64,000 nucleotides of DNA from Fagopyrum homotropicum (Eukaryota > Streptophyta > Magnoliopsida > Caryophyllales > Polygonaceae), in the NCBI GenBank assembly GCA_033239125.1, contig BSWB01000003.1, positions 137,305,820-137,369,819 of the forward strand, in the 5' to 3' direction. Within the stretch, counting starts at the first letter, position 1; the number at the start of each line of letters is the position of its first letter. The notes under the pieces were generated by a model, which saw only the letters and a program-made list of their open reading frames with translations, was not told where the DNA came from and ran no database searches. A program made the position numbers and the translations under genes. Of this stretch, positions 63,306 to 64,000 are shown one piece after another.

Positions 63306-64000
63306 TCAAACGTGATGGGAGGTACTCTCACCCCATACTTCACCTCCATCATGGGGTGAAGTAAGTAAGTCTATCAATCGCTCCAACAAGTGTAAGTGCT
63401 CATCGGGGAATGAATCGTCTATGGGCGGGTCGTCCTTTTCGCGTGAAGATGCAGGTAGCCGGCTGAGGTGATCCGCAACAGAATTTTCGGATCCCTTCTT
63501 ATCGCGGATCTCTAGATCAAACTCTTGAAGCAAGAGAATCCACCGAATAAGGCGTGGCTTGGCATCTTTCTTAGCCAACAAGTAACGGATGGCTGCATGG
63601 TCGGTGTAGACAATGACTTTCGCCCCTACTAAGTAGGAACGAAACTTCTCGAAAGCGTAAACAACCGCCAATAACTCCTTCTCGGTGGTAGCGTAGTTGC
63701 ATTGTGCTACATCTAGCGTCTTGCTAGCATAGTAAATGGCGGTGGTCCGGCCATCCTTCTTCTGTCCAAGCACCACTCCTATGGCTACATCACTAGCATC
63801 GCACATAATCTCAAAGGGCAAGGTCCAATCCGGAGGCTGGATAATGGGAGCGGAGATCAACGCTTCCTTAATCCTGTAAAAAGCATCAAGACACTCCTGC
63901 GAAAACTCAAAAACAACATTTTTATTCAAGAGGTTAGTTAGAGGTTTAGAAATCTTAGAGAAGTCCTTGATGAATCTCCTGTAGAAACCTGCATGCCCGA
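63306..64000 (-). pseudogene. pol: pol of element G: end of RT and RNase H, integrase deleted
   Basis: The frame is open from the window edge to a stop at 63306-63308. It covers the end of RT (FYRRFIKDFSKISKPLTNLL) and a complete RNase H (CDASDVAIGVVLGQ, TTEKELLAVVYAFEKF, YTDHAAIRYLL, SVADHLSRL). After DDSFPDEHLHLLERLIDLL it jumps to a short piece (HDGGEVWGE) that aligns with the very end of integrase in A and H, then stops. So about 1.2 kb encoding the zinc finger and catalytic core is missing. Unless integrase came from another copy, such an element could not insert. Confidence 0.88.

Larger units (their letters stand above)
44801..64000 (-). mobile_element. Athila-like retrotransposon G, partial, split by element H
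   Basis: G is a minus-strand element of the E family that leaves the window on the right. Its 3' LTR is 44801-46371, followed by a 3' non-coding region, a broken ORF1 (split by H at 48171/61470), a pol-ORF1 spacer with motif clusters and TATA box, and the 3' part of pol without integrase. GTAAT at 44796-44800 is a possible target duplication. G inserted into chromovirus LTR F, and H later inserted into G. Confidence 0.9.

Overview
The window looks like repeat-rich, probably pericentromeric or otherwise heterochromatic DNA of a flowering plant, most likely a eudicot. Nearly all of it is nested LTR retrotransposons of two Ty3/gypsy groups. The first is Athila-like: LTRs of about 1.6-1.8 kb, a tRNA-Asp-type primer site, gag-pol, then a separate ORF1. 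The second is a chromovirus (Tekay/Del-like): LTRs of 2.7-2.9 kb that begin or end with TGTAACACC, and an initiator-Met primer site. No rRNA, tRNA, CRISPR or operon-like structure was seen. The species cannot be named from the sequence.

Layout. 1-3632: Athila-like element E (minus strand, runs off the left edge), with a broken gag and its 5' LTR. 3633-6059: chromovirus LTR fragment D. 6060-6614: a short gene-like remnant. 6615-29514: chromovirus B (plus strand), whose interior is split by Athila-like element A (12979-26230, minus strand, target duplication GTAAG). 29515-31707: AT-rich DNA with direct repeats. 31708-40474: chromovirus C (minus strand), a sister of B that still carries the empty site matching the place where A entered B. 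40475-43018: AT-rich DNA with a small peptide ORF, a minisatellite and a foldback element. 43019-44800: chromovirus LTR fragment F. 44801-64000: Athila-like element G (minus strand, runs off the right edge), whose ORF1 is split by Athila-like element H (48172-61469, plus strand, target duplication TCTGT).

Coding state. A keeps an intact 526-aa ORF1 but has a nonsense codon in RT and a damaged gag N-terminus. H has a full-length gag-pol frame with four nonsense codons and no frameshift, and one nonsense codon in ORF1. G has lost its integrase. E gag is broken. B and C have almost no coding interior apart from the integrase tail and chromodomain, so they look like a non-autonomous family moved in trans.

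Most interesting structure. The Athila-like elements carry clusters of a short palindromic motif. The motif differs by family (TTCCACGGCCGTGGAA in A/H, CACCTCGGTCGAGGTG in E/G), but the clusters sit at equivalent places. In the LTR the order is cluster, TATA box, leader, second motif site. The same order is repeated between pol and ORF1, ending just before the ORF1 start codon. This reads as a duplicated promoter module giving ORF1 its own promoter. Two further non-coding signals are shared by A, G and H: a 97-nt nearly invariant block in the 3' region, and a CTTGGG/CCCAAG hairpin about 40 nt after the pol stop codon.
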